From NCBI GenBank assembly GCA_964017185.1, contig OZ024879.1, forward strand, positions 30,262,383 to 30,326,382: a stretch of DNA of 64,000 nucleotides, written 5' to 3'. The translations under genes and the position numbers were made by a program. Below the pieces are notes generated by a model. The model was not told the DNA's origin and did not search any database. It worked only from the letters and a program-made list of their open reading frames with translations. The DNA is from Rugalucina vietnamica (Eukaryota > Mollusca > Bivalvia > Lucinida > Lucinidae). Positions 19,900 through 31,569 of the stretch are shown here, one piece after another (position 1 is the first letter of the stretch; every line of letters starts with the position of its first letter).

Positions 19900-22280
19900 T
19901 GATTGTTTCGAAGGTTCTGTGTACCACAATATTGCTGAAGAGAAATAGATAATGTAAACAATATACATGCATTTTGTATGTGTGAACGTGAAAGGCAATT
20001 GAGGAGTTTTGTGTAACTAGAACGTCTTTCTTAACTATTCAAAGCAAACGTTTGGGTGTGTTGAAATTCTTCTTGGGTTATTTGAAAATACTGTGTGAGT
20101 AAATGACCGAAAAGTGACATCAGCAGTGTACAATTGCGATGAAAACTTGAAATGTGAATAATAAGTATCTCTGGAAAGATTATGCAAATGCATATAAGGC
20201 AGAAAATAGACGTTAGGTCAACTCAATGACCATTTAATGGTGAAGTTTTATGAGGAGAAAACAGTTGATGTACGTAGATACGCCTTCAGATAAGAATATA
20301 TGATAGTGCGTTACTAATGAGTAATCGGGATATGTATAATTTAAAGATGTAATATTTGCAAGTGTGATTTCTTTGAATAGTCTTATTAAATCAGACTAAA
20401 GCATTAAGCTTTCTGTCAAGTAAAAAAAAACTATGTCCTTCAAGAGGTAGACTGAAATGGTACAACTGTGTATTCGTGTTATAGTTATGGCCCCTGTAGG
20501 CGCACTATGGTCGAAAGATCTAAGAACTGTCATAATGAGGTTATTATCTCATCTTTGCAGGGGGTAATAAAGAGGTACTTAAAGAACACTACCTGTGGAA
20601 CCACTGTTTATTGATTTTATGGTCCATGATTATCTGTGCAGTGAATGGAAAAATAAAACTGAGATCCTTTAAGAACTTTATATCCCTCTGCAATCAAAAT
20701 AATTGTTTTCTTTTTTCCTATCTATAGTCAGAGTCATTATCATGTCACAAGGGTTTCTAGTAGCCTGTCCCTTATCAGTGTTTAGCTAATGATTTTCAAT
20801 AGACAGGAATACAGGTCTTTTTGAAAAGACGGCAAAAATTGTAATTTTGGTCCAAGCTTTTTAAGACGCTAATACTTGTAATAAGCAGTCTTTCCTTCTT
20901 TTATCGCATGCAACTTTGTCAGAGAAGATTCAAACTAAATTTAGTGGCTCTGAAAATGGAAATCGAGATGAGTAAAATCGTTCGTACTAGCAAACACAAT
21001 GATAATGGTTGAATTCATATGCATTTCATAATTTATTGATAATAATTCATACCGGGGATAACACTTATTGGAGGGAAGTAAAGGATAATTAAAATAAAAC
21101 TGAGATCCTTTAATAGCAGCGAACATATTCATGAGAAAAGGGATGGGCCATACCGCTGTTTCGGCTACTCAAGCCTTTTCAGTGACCCTTCGTATTTGGC
21201 AAAATGGAGCCAAAGAGAACTACTGTAATTTTGCATCTTTCAAGAGGGTAGTCGATAAAAAGTCTAATATAATCCAAATGGGGCCAAATATATTAAACTT
21301 TGGTCAGAATATGAATCTAAACCGATAATAATTTTCTGATTTCTCAGAACTCCCTCACTGATCTCAAAGGACCAAAAGGAAAATATAATCTGCACTATGG
21401 ATGGTGTACGGGGAGACTTTTTAGGGCCGCCACACGGCACAACACCAGCTGCAGTAATAGCAAATAAAAATAAAACTGGGAGTAGCATTTCTTTCATAAA
21501 TACAACAAAATATAGAAATTTGGGAGGTAAGAAGCGTTTCCTTATTTTCCGTATATTTATTCAGCAAAGGCATGGTAAAGGAATACAATCTGCTTTGAAA
21601 TAACCAGATACAAAGCACTCCATTAAAATTGCAGACATTGCTTCTTTAAAACTAGTGATTTACTTAAACTAAACTGTGCACATTTAAGAAAAATATTGTT
21701 TTTACCTTTTAATTAAGTTTGAACATTTTGAGCGAATCATGCACATATGAGGACGAACATGGCACTTGGAGATTATGATAATGTCGTGTAGGTACATTTT
21801 CATCCGGATCCAGTTATTTTCAAATGATAAAAAAAACCAAGAACCTTAAACTGTTATATGAATACAGTGTCGTATTCTTAGACGAACTGTTTTAAGTGCA
21901 CTTGGTTACAGCACAGTAAAGTCAGTCTGTACACATTAAACAATTATGCTTTGGGACAGTTCTGGTTTAATTATATACATACATGTATAAGTCTGCAACC
22001 TACTGCAGCTTGTTCATACCCGATGTTCTTAGCTACCTATTTACATAATTAATATTAATAATAAGATACTGATATAACAAAAACATAATGTAAAGGTGAG
22101 CAGCTATTTATTCTATAGGTGTTCACACAATTTACCTGAATGTATGTAGCAGACCGATGGATAAAATGATAAAAAGCAAAAGCAATTGTAATGTTATCAT
22201 GTTGATGTTGTTTAGTTTGTAAACAATGAAACCCACTTACCCTGATTTTCTCTTGACAAAAACTCTATTTTTATCTTACA
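19900..22280. other. Intron-like stretch between exons G and H
   Basis: Most is AT-rich unique sequence. Positions 21090-21480 hold the dispersed repeat with AAAATAAAACTGAGATCC, CAGTGACCCTT and TTAGGGCCGCCACACGGCAC. Positions 21020-21060 (ATTGATAATAATTCATACC, then AACACTTATTGGAGGGA) match the flanks of the inverted-repeat element at 60080-60522 without the element. No zinc-finger remnant or other gene was found. Confidence 0.6.
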
Positions 22281-22281
22281 G

Positions 22282-22490
22282 GAACCATGGATTTACAACA
22301 AGGCTCGATGAAGCGTACGGTATACAGCTGCCTTTACTGTGGCAAGATATTTGAGCGGCAAGATCACATGGTCAGACACGTGAGAATTCATACTGGAGAA
22401 AAACCGTGGTCATGTGACTCATGTGGGCGGAGATTTAATACGAAAGATGGATTGAAAAGTCACCAGTTAACGCATCTCAAAATGAGATAA
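22282..22490 (+). CDS. C2H2 zinc-finger 3'-terminal exon H (two fingers)
   Basis: The acceptor TTATCTTACAG ends at 22281, followed by two bases and then an in-frame ACC ATG (phase 1). It encodes 68 residues ending TAA. Fingers are [21 protein letters not shown] and [21 protein letters not shown] with a TGEKP linker. The ATG at 22287 is inside the exon and need not be the start. Three decayed copies of its second-finger end follow within 360 bp. Confidence 0.87.
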
Positions 22491-22514
22491 CATTATTGGA
22501 AAAATGGACAGTGA

Positions 22515-22850
22515 TAAATTGGGGTGGGATGTAACGCAAAAGATGGACTGAAAATTCACCAATTAACTCATCTAAAATTTAAGGAACAATAGTGATACGT
22601 CTGTGGAAAAATATTTATATTGGTGTGAAAACGACTGTTTTTGATGGAGTATTGTGTTGTATTTTGGGTCATGTGATACATACTGGAGAAGACTTCAGAA
22701 AAGATGGATTGATAAGTCACCAATAAACGCATCTATAAAGGTGATTTAGAACAAAAAAACTTTCGTCACGTGATACATGTTGGCGATGATGGAACACGAA
22801 TGACGGATACCAACTCGCCAATTAACGCATATTAAAATGTGGCGAACACT
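22515..22850 (+). pseudogene. Three decayed copies of the exon H finger end
   Basis: TAACGCAAAAGATGGACTGA (about 22533), AGAAAAGATGGATTGATAAG (about 22694) and GACGGATACCAACTCGCCAAT (about 22803) each echo the exon H text for [13 protein letters not shown], and each is followed by a version of ACGCATCT. The two later copies are preceded by GATACAT and TGG, relics of the linker. All are broken by frameshifts. They show local tandem duplication inside an exon. Confidence 0.7.
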
Positions 22851-22859
22851 TCTGGTAAT

Positions 22860-23530
22860 CTGTGGAATAATACGCAATCATATTACTATGAAATGACACA
22901 CATTTGATTAAATAATGTGTTGTGTCTGTTGAGAACATTTAATTCTAAACCATTGGGTATAGTAATTTCTTACTGTTTTCTAATCGCAAGCTTGACTTCG
23001 TGTACCCTAAACACTTTTAGTTCAAAAAAGGTACAAATACGGACAAAGCTGACACACACGCATTTGTTAAAAGTTTGTCATATCCGCACACTAGTCAACT
23101 TACGCCACCTGTTAATAAAATATACACTGACCTATAACTTTGACTAAATTGCTACTGTCGTGCAATCTCTCGTTCTTGATATGGAACGTGCTATTACGAA
23201 TCGTGTGTGAAATTTTGTAGGACGGTTTTAGCAGAACACAGTTGTTCTGTAAATATCAACGTGTATACCTATAGTTTTGACCATTTTGAAACAATTTATA
23301 CAATTAGGTAGCATTTTAGTGTAAATCTATAGCTAATTAATTCGCAATTAGCTATCACGTGAATAAAACACTATTTTGTTATATTTTCCTTATTTTTAAA
23401 CCAATGGCTTATCCTGTCAGACACTGAGTCTGAATGAAACCTGGTCGAAACGATATTTGTGCCATGCATTCAAATATTAAAGTATGAACAATAAAATCTT
23501 TCATTTCACTAATCGCCTTTTTTATTTTCT
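22860..23530. other. Intron-like stretch, nothing recognised
   Basis: AT-rich sequence without a zinc-finger remnant, known repeat or supported frame. The short inverted text AGCTAATTAATTCGCAATTAGCT near 23331 is a simple hairpin. Confidence 0.5.
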
Positions 23531-23537
23531 CTCCTAG

Positions 23538-23841
23538 GTCTTTAGATGTTAGTACAGAATGCAATATCATCAAAAGACGATGGCTGTATGCCCAGCTCTT
23601 CTCGACAGATGGCAGACAATGAAGGATCCACAGAGGATTTCACCGCCAGGCAAAACATAAGACATGTACAGCACTTTACATGCCCAATATGTTCCAGAAG
23701 GTTTAAATACAACTGGTTGTTAACATGACATATGTATTTACAGACCGGGGCAAAACCTCATAAATGTTTGCATTGTTATTATTCCTCCAGCAGAAAAGAT
23801 GAAATAAAACGGCATATTGTCGTACGCCACATGAACTAGGA
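23538..23841 (+). pseudogene. Decayed zinc-finger exon I (lola-like finger pair)
   Basis: An acceptor TCTCTCCTAG ends at 23537 in the phase used by the other exons, but a TAG follows one codon later. A later AG at 23551-23552 would restore the phase. The frame then reads HFTCPICSRRFKYNWLL and hits TGA at 23729-23731 in the middle of finger 1. Beyond that stop it continues as CLHCYYSSSRKDEIKRHIVVRH, a finger of the CxxCxY...LxxHI...H kind that typifies lola-type exons. Two stops argue for a dead exon; one substitution would explain the TGA. Confidence 0.7.
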
Positions 23842-24091
23842 AAATAATGATTGCATGGCATGTGAACTAAAAAGATATGTTTATTTGTGGTATATGAACA
23901 AGGAAGGTACATGAATATGTAGCATGAAATAAAAAAAGGTAAATGTTTATGTAGCACACAAGAATAGCCATTACAAAGGCATAGGTGAAAAACAACAATT
24001 TTGTACGACATAGAAGTCAGCTCAGAAGTCTTTGAGGGACAAAGCTCTGCTCTGCTGTACCTCTGTTAATTTTGTTTTAAGTCTTAATTTT

Positions 24092-24836
24092 AAAAAGGTA
24101 CAAGTAGGCAAAGATCAGGAAAAGGCGCAATCAGAAAAAGATTCCCACTCCAAAAACCGAGGTGGGAAAAAACCAAACTAACAGTCAGGTACTTATACCA
24201 TGAAACATAATCGTAAGCCGAATGAGCAGCTATTTTCCCAATAGGTGGCCACTCAGTTACCTTAACTTAACTAAAAATATGAAAACATACATAAGGCGCC
24301 AACAGCACAAAAAATGTTATACACCAAGACATAAAACAAAAAGAACCACCACAGAAGTATCGACTTGGAACGATCAGTAACACAAAGTTACTGGCGGGCT
24401 TAAACCGGTTTTACATGGCCATAACCTCACCCTCAGCTTCTGCAGTGGTTCATAACATTTAGTTAGTTATTTGGTCCTCGTGGTGAATCTCTAACTAGTC
24501 AATGAATCATCAAGAACAAACAAATAAATCATGATAAACATCCTGATGAATCAAAAACCAGGACTCACAGACTGAGTAAGCTGCCCGACGATGGAGATCC
24601 CTGGGCGCCGAATAACCTACTAACTCCGGAGCAAAAGAAAAACACCAGTTGGACCCCGGTGGGCCAAGCAACAGACAAGAAGCTCCGGCCCCAACGAACT
24701 AAAATGAATAGCTTTATGTCGGGGCCATCATAGAGTCTGACGCCCGACCCACCGGCGTGCAATTAAAGAAGGCAGCATAGTTATCAACCATGATTGGGTT
24801 AAAAACTAAGCATGCAGACTGTCGCATAACATTTAA
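24092..24836 (-). mobile_element. Penelope-like element, 5'-truncated copy
   Basis: On the - strand it begins in the RT C-terminus (NLNVMRQSACLVFNP, then FFNCTPVGRASDSMMAPT) and continues through the same 3' tail as 7337-8045. 5' truncation is usual for such retrotransposons. No intact RT is present. Confidence 0.75.
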
Positions 24837-24840
24837 GTTA

Positions 24841-25180
24841 GTTAGAGATAGGAAAATACAAACTGATTGCAAGCAATCCCTGAGGATTGGAAAAATAAGA
24901 GCATTAAATGGATGTACGGGGAGACTTTTTAGGGCCGCCACACGGCACAACCACAAGAACTCTGATAGTTAGAGATAGGAAAATACAAACTGATTGCAAG
25001 CAATCCCTGAGGATTGGAAAAATAAGAGCATTAAATGGATGTACGGGGAGACTTTTTAGGGCCGCCACACGGCACAACCACAAGAACTCTGATAGTTAGA
25101 GATAGGAAAATACAAACTGATTGCAAGCAATCCCTGAGGATTGGAAAAATAAGAGCATTAAATGGATGTACGGGGACTAA
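24841..25180 (+). repeat. 127-bp tandem repeat, 2.6 units
   Basis: GTTAGAGATAGGAAAATACA recurs at 24841, 24968 and 25095, exactly 127 bp apart. Each full unit ends in the TTAGGGCCGCCACACGGCAC repeat text; the third is cut at GTACGGGG. The units look almost identical, so the amplification is recent. Overlapping open frames in it are by-products. Confidence 0.9.
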
Positions 25181-25189
25181 GACTATTTC

Positions 25190-26270
25190 TTACAATGTAT
25201 TGGTGTTCTGTATCTACGACAAAACTCTAGTGAATTTACCACTATTTGTTGACTAGGGCCAAGAATTACAATGCTTCCTCAAAGGATAGGTACACCTTTG
25301 TTAAGGTGTTGACGTATCTTGACTTATTTTACCGTTATTTTTTTAAAACCCCTTTTACAAAAAAAGGTTCAGGGGTTAAAAATAAAATGTCATTTACATA
25401 CTAGAGCTGATAACGTTTGTTTTCTGTATGTTTAGATGCACGCTAAAAATCGTCACTTTAACTTAAGTCTTCCTTAACTTAAATGAGTGATTGTGTCCTT
25501 AAACTGATCCAATAAACTTTATGGATGGATTCAATGTGGGCTCATTTTAAGTTCAAGCTTTCTCTACATATTTTAATATTAGGTTTTGTAATGCGTATTA
25601 TATTGTTAGCATTTTTTTTTCTTTTTTTTTTGTCTCTTTCTCAATTTGTGCTGTTATATTTCTGGGTTTTTTTTTATCAAGCTCTCCTTTCTGTTTCGAC
25701 ATGTGTATAGGTTAAGATTTTTTTAAAGATTAATATATGGTCAAACTTCATTCCTTTTTTACTCCTTATAACATGAACTTCATGTGCGCTTTCTTTCTTT
25801 TATAGTCCGTTCCAAACACACAATTTATCGAATACCGTTGTTCCCTTCGCATTTTAGGCATACGCACTAAACAATATGGCCGCTTTACGCCCAAATGACG
25901 TCACACACTTATATGACGTCATGTGCTCACCGCAAACATATTGAACTTGGCTCATACAAAGTTTGGTGAAAACATCACGGTAAACTATCAAATGCAACGT
26001 CATCATTAAACATCGACTTTTGCAAAAATGAACAAGAAAGTGGGCCGGTTATCGTGATGTACGGTTTCCATAGCAACCACTGTTAAGATTGTATTCATGC
26101 CAGAGCAGCAAAATTTTCTGTATAAGTACAGATCATGTTTGTCTATATAACTGTAATAGTTTAATTCAGCTGATTTACAAAATAAGAATATGATGACACT
26201 TTTCCGCGAACTTTTTGAACGCCCTTCGTACTAATAAGCTAATTAAGATGGAAATATATTGGCCTCGCTC
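25190..26270. other. Non-coding stretch with paired CRE sites
   Basis: No gene or zinc-finger remnant is seen. Two perfect TGACGTCA sites lie at 25896-25903 and 25914-25921, 18 bp apart, close to an ATGGCCGC motif. The rest is AT-rich, with T-runs near 25610-25680. Confidence 0.5.
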
Positions 26271-26544
26271 ATTTGGAAAAGGAAAAGTAGATGGGCTGCT
26301 TGTGCCTCAAGACAAACCTTAAAACCTACTGACGGACCATCCTGATTGCAGGTTAACCTGTCGAATGTCTTATTAGCCCGCCCATGCGGGTCGATCAAAA
26401 TATGCAAAGTATATAAACTACTGACTGACCATCTGATTACACATCTGTGTACACCAGCAATTCAAGACCCAGTAATCAACGTTGACAAACTAACCGACAT
26501 TTGCAAACGACAATACAAACAACGCTATGTCAAGGGACTGTCCC

Positions 26545-26710
26545 ATTGTTGACATGTGGCTCCTGTGGAAAAGATTTAGATTCCAATCATTGCTAAGAGA
26601 GACATGAAAGAGTTTTACACGGGATATAAACCGTTCTCTTGTAATAAATGCTCAGTCTTTTACACAGAAGGAAAGTCTAAATTACCACAAGATGACGCAT
26701 ATAAACAAAT
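26545..26710 (+). pseudogene. Decayed zinc-finger exon J
   Basis: TGTGGCTCCTGTGGAAAAGA encodes CGSCGKD, then a TAA interrupts before ERHERV. The linker GYKPFSC resumes in another frame, followed by NKCSVFYTEGKSKL and a broken histidine pair. No clear acceptor is present in front. Confidence 0.65.
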
Positions 26711-26902
26711 AAGCCCCATTAGGGTGAAATTAACCTGTCATGATTCCTTATCCTTGATTCGATTCGACAACGTACATGTACATAACAAACATAAGTAATA
26801 AACCTTAGACATGTTTTCTGTTCATTAAGACTTCACAAATAGTCAAAATCCTCACAAACCTTCCATTGGCGGTCCAATAATCATGATACTATCATGATAC
26901 AA

Positions 26903-27010
26903 CCCAGCGGGCACATGACGTCACAATGACGTCATATCAACGTCGATGCGACGTCATGAAGTAGCATCGACGTCGATCTGACGTCATTCTGACGTCATGT
27001 GCCTGCTGGG
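26903..27010. mobile_element. Palindromic 108-bp MITE with four CRE sites
   Basis: The ends are inverted (CCCAGCGGGCACATGACGTCA and TGACGTCATGTGCCTGCTGGG). Inside, TGACGTCA occurs at 26916-26923, 26927-26934, 26979-26986 and 26990-26997, with GACGTCG-like sites between. TGACGTCA is the known full CREB/ATF site. It has no coding capacity. Confidence 0.8.
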
Positions 27011-27200
27011 ATATAATCATGATTCTAGGCCAACCTTGACCCATAAAACATGACATACAAGTTTCGACACATTATACCATCATGTTTAAAAAGATATCAT
27101 CTTTGGACTTGTCAGTACATTGACTATACCGCCACCAAATTAATGCGACGTTTTTTGGCATATATCACACATGTAAAAAGCTGCGAATGGCACTTGTGTG

Positions 27201-29160
27201 TTTTTAGCTCACCTGAGCCATTAGGCTCACAAGGTGAGCTTATAGGATGCCCATGATCCGGCGTCCGTTCGTCCGTCGTCGTCGTCCACCATTTTCAAAG
27301 ATCTTCTTCTCTGAAACGGCTTGGCCAATCAAAGCCAAATTTTATATGAAGCATCTATAGGAAGGGGGAACCAATGTATATATAAATAATCCAGGTCACA
27401 TGACCAAGATGGCCGCCATACCCATATATGGTAAAAACCTTTAAAATCTTCTTCTCCAGAAACCAAAGGCCTAAGATCTTGAAACTTGGCATGTAGCATA
27501 AGTGACTCAAGGTCCACAATGTGTATATAAATAATGACCTTAGGATGACCTTGACCTATTTTACGGCAAGGTCAACATAGGTTGCCAATGCATTTGGATG
27601 GGGAAAACTTTTAAAATGTCATTTTAAGTGAAAGTGTAACAGGAAATGGGCAGTAGGACTTAATATTAATGATTCTGAAAAAAATTGGACCCCAGGGGCT
27701 CATTTGCCCCAGCCCCGGGGCATTATACATGTATATCTCCATAATATTCAAACATCTTCTCCTCTGAAACGGCATGGCCAATCAAAGCCCAATTTTTTAT
27801 GAAGCATCTATAGGAAGGGGGAACCAATGTATATATAAATAATCCAGGTCACATGACCAAGGTGGCCGCCATGCCCATATATGGTAAAAACCTTTAAAAT
27901 TCTTCTTCTCCAGAACCCAAAGGCCTAGGATCTTGAAACTTGGCATGTAGCATAAGTGACTCAAGGTCCACAATGTATATATAAATAATGACCTTAGGAT
28001 GACCTTGACCTATTTTACGGCAAGGTCAACATAGGTTGCCAATGCATTTGAATGGGGAAAACTTTTAAAATGTCATTTAAAGTGAAAGTCTAACAGGAAA
28101 TGGGCAGTAGGACTGAATATTTATGATTCTGAAAATATGGGACCCCAGGGGCTCATATGCCCCCGACCCGGGGCAATATACATGTATATCTCCATAATAT
28201 TCAAACATCTTCTCCTCTGAAACGGCTTGGCCAATCAAAGCCAAATTTAATATGAAGCATCTATAGGAAGGGGGAACCAATGTATATATAAATAATCCAG
28301 GTCACATGACCAAGATGGCCGCCATACCCATATATGGTAAAAACCTTTAAAAATCTTCTTCTCCAGAAACCAAAGGCCTAGGATCTTGAAACTTGGCATG
28401 TAGCATAAGTGACTCAAGGTCCATAACGTATATATAACAAATGACCTTAGGATGACCTTGACCTATTTTACGGCAAGGTCAACATAGGTTGCCAATGCAT
28501 TTGAATGGGGAAAACTTTTGAAATGTCATTTAAAGTGAAAGTCTTGCAGGAAATGCACAGTAGGACTGAATATTAATGATTCTAAAAAAGATTGGTCCCC
28601 TGGAGCTCATATGCCCCCACCCTGGGGCAGTATACATGTATATTTCCATAATATTCAAACATCTTCTCCTCTGAAACCACTTGGCCAATCAAAGCCAAAT
28701 TTTATGTGAAGCAACTATAGGATGGGGTAACCAATGTATATGTAAATAATCCAGGTCACATGACCAAGATGGTCGCCATGCCCATATATGGTAAAAACCC
28801 TTCAAAAATCTTCTTCTACGGAACCGGTGGACCGATTTCAAAGAAACTTGGCATGAAGCATTGATGGCTAAATTACTACAATGTATATATAAATCATGAC
28901 CCTGTGGTGACCTTGACCTATTTGACGACAAGGTCAACATAGGTTGCCAATGTATTTGAATGGGGAAAACTGTTAAAATGTCATTTGAAGGGAATAAATT
29001 AAATAGAAATTGGCAAATGGACAGAATATTGATTATTCTGAAAACAAATGGCCCAAGGGCTTCATCTACCCACTGGGCTAAATACCATAATATTCAAACA
29101 TGTTTATTGGCATATGTAGCAGATCTCAGGTGAGCGTTTACAGGACCATTGGTCCTCTGG
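27201..29160 (+). mobile_element. Element with AGCTCACCTGAGCC end and four 453-bp units
   Basis: It opens with TTTTTAGCTCACCTGAGCC and a GTCGTCGTCGTC run, and closes with CAGGTGAGCGTTTACAGGACC and the hairpin AGGACCATTGGTCCT. In between, GAAGGGGGAACCAATGT starts at 27361, 27814, 28267 and (varied) 28721, giving a 453-454-bp period. Each unit holds CAAGATGGCCGCCA-like and TGACCTTGACCTATTT blocks. A reversed, more diverged copy lies at 58396-59630. The 3' hairpin followed by CTGG would fit a Helitron-like end, but this is uncertain. No gene is encoded. Confidence 0.75.
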
Positions 29161-29389
29161 TTTATAAATGTAATTTACTCGGGTATATAAGTTTGAAGCC
29201 AAGTCATAAAGTTCTATGATTTATACATCGAAACCGAGACATTGTATCATATGTTTCTCATAAGTAAAGATCATGTTTGTTACGCAATCTGAATTTTCTG
29301 TACTTTGCTTTACATCCCCAATGGCTGCATCTCACATATGATAGTATTTCAGCTGCACTATTCTAATTGCTAGCTCTCTGTCGTTTCAG

Positions 29390-29619
29390 GTAAAGGGCGG
29401 ACATCGGTGCAGACATGTCTTGCCACAAAAGACACAGCTTCGTCTAGTCGAGTAAATGCCTGTAGATACTGCGAGAAGTCGTTCGTGTGGAAGTCACACT
29501 TAGTGATGCATGAGAGAATACATACTGGAGTTAGACCTTATTCATGTGAAATATGTGCTAAATCTTTTACACAAAAATCCCATCTAAGAACTCATATGAT
29601 GAGACACATACTAAGCTAA
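29390..29619 (+). CDS. C2H2 zinc-finger 3'-terminal exon K (two fingers)
   Basis: The acceptor GTCGTTTCAG ends at 29389; two bases precede the first codon (phase 1). The exon encodes 75 residues: a Ser/Thr-rich lead, then [21 protein letters not shown] and [21 protein letters not shown], joined by the variant linker HTGVRP. It stops at TAA 29617-29619. It is the sister of exon L (shared [20 protein letters not shown]). Intact by all criteria. Confidence 0.88.
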
Positions 29620-29709
29620 CTTAAAACACTGATTAATGAAAGATGATGTATAAGTGGGTGATCAAATGATACTTCAGTTAAAGGAAGGACAATATCAATT
29701 TTAGCATTC

Positions 29710-29949
29710 AGGGGCCAGTTGTTCAAATCTTTATGAGCTTAACGTCATGGTTAAGACCTTAACTCGTTAAGTAAATGCCGACTACATAAGCAAATACATT
29801 GTTATTTGTTGTTGATAATATGTGAGAATCCTTTGCATTGCTAAGATTTCTCATATTTTATCAACAAGAAATAACAGTGTCATATTCATGTTTGAAATTT
29901 TTACGAATCTTTGACTAACAACATCGTTAATTTTGAACAACTGGGTCCT
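29710..29949. mobile_element. MITE with CCAGTTGTTCAAA ends
   Basis: GGGGCCAGTTGTTCAAA at about 29711 is inverted as TTTGAACAACTGGGTCC near 29932. TTAACGTCATGGTTAAG and AACAACATCGTTAATTTT lie just inside, and AATATGTGAGAAT faces ATTTCTCATATT in the centre. It is non-coding and lies immediately after exon K. Confidence 0.7.
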
Positions 29950-30404
29950 ATGTTTCTATTAGAATTGCGTGTTTGTGTTTCTGTGGAACTCCAAAATCCC
30001 TTGAGAAACAAGTTTCATGTAAAGCGGGGCAACTATCAGCTGAATCATTCCTTGCCACAGTGATGTAAAGGAGGGACTGAAATGTATTATTAGTCGTAGG
30101 TCTAAGCACCTTATCTGATATTCACTCATTATAATATACATGTACTGACAGACTTTAATAACTCAAGCATTCAATCAATATAGTATCGTAAATCTTTACA
30201 CCATACACAATATTTATTCATAGAAAAATGTTCGCTGAATTCTTTGCTAAAGCTGCTCACTTCAACGTAACTAAGACGTAACATTTCTGAAGAAAACGAG
30301 GGATTTTGCAAAAGCGAACTCGCCGGTGATAGCAAACAACGCAAAGCACAAGGAAAACCAAAATAAACATTGTTACTTTCTTTCAGTGTCGTTTAAATTT
30401 TGAA

Positions 30405-30850
30405 ATTTGAGGAGAAAAGTATTGCAAATAGCAGGTATAGGTCCCTGCTTAAAATTTCTAGCACATCTATCATATTCAAATTAAACGTGTTGTAATGGTA
30501 ACGCTCCGACAAGCATCGAAATACCACTTTTTGCAATTTTGGGTCTATTTTTCACTATTTAACATCGTTTTCAACTACCGGCCCACGCGACGAACAATTT
30601 CTTATTATGAAATAATTATGAAGTATCACCCAGATATATTGTATGCAAAGTATCATTTTGTTCGTCGTGCGGGCTGGCACTTAAAAATAAAACAAGTGTT
30701 CAGAAATGGTCAAAAATAAACCAAAAAGTGCAAAATGTGCTCTATCTATGTATCTTCTGTGCGTTGCCATGTCAATGCTTGTAGGATAAATGAAGTACTT
30801 GTTCTTGTTTTTAAAAGAGGAGACATATGGCTGTTTTAGGAATAGTTAAA
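30405..30850 (+). mobile_element. Repeat with an inner palindrome and RFX-like boxes, copy 2
   Basis: Same order as the - strand copy at 10390-10860: ATTGCAAATAGCAGGTA, CTACCGGCCCACGCGACGAA, the opposing TTCGTCGTGCGGGCTGG, then GTGCAAAATGTGCT and GTTGCCATGTCAAT. X-box-like text is more degraded here than in copy 1. Frames in it are by-products. Confidence 0.65.
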
Positions 30851-31290
30851 CACCCTAGGGCTTTTGAATTTATTTCAATTTCACACGCAAAAATAAGCTT
30901 TCTTGATCAACGTTAAACTGACGTAATTACCACGCTTTTATGCAAATGAAAGTCAATCAACAGCATTGGTTTTGGTGTTCCTTTCCTTAATTCATGTTGG
31001 ACATGGAGAAATTATTTCGTCTCCATTGACCTTTTATGCAATTTATTTTTGTAGGGGTTTGGATAACGCTTGAAATCATACTGAATGGCGTCAATCAACA
31101 ACACTGTTATTTCGTTTTTGGTATTGAAGTTAAGCAGACTGATTGTACTTTTCAGTTCAACAAATATTTTTCGGAAAAATCTTGTATTCTGAGAGGAAGA
31201 ATTGATAATCCAAGTGTTGCGTTTTTTTATGTCCTTGAGTATACTTCAGTCGCATTGTGACATTACCGTAGTGTCATTATCTCGTTTCAG

Positions 31291-31550
31291 ATAAAAGTCA
31301 AGCACCAGCGTTTGTAATTAACCAGGACAAGCCATCTTCAAACACGGGAGGAACTGTTTTAGATCCATCTTCGTCCAATCGATATGCGTGTAATTATTGC
31401 GAGAAATCTTTCAAGTTCAAGTCTCACCTCCAAATGCATGAGAGAATTCACACTGGAGTGAAGCCTTTTACGTGTGAAATTTGTGGGAAGTCTTTTACAC
31501 AGAAATCCGGTATGAAAATTCATATGGCGACTCATCTACATATAGAGTGA
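31291..31550 (+). CDS. C2H2 zinc-finger 3'-terminal exon L (two fingers)
   Basis: The acceptor ATCTCGTTTCAG ends at 31290; two bases precede the first codon (phase 1). The exon encodes 85 residues ending TGA at 31548-31550. A lead of about 30 residues precedes CNYCEKSFKFKSHLQMHERIH and CEICGKSFTQKSGMKIHMATH, with linker HTGVKP. There is no suitable ATG, so it appears only as a spliced exon. It is the last intact member of the array on the right. Confidence 0.88.
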
Positions 31551-31569
31551 CACAAAGTGACAAGTTAAA

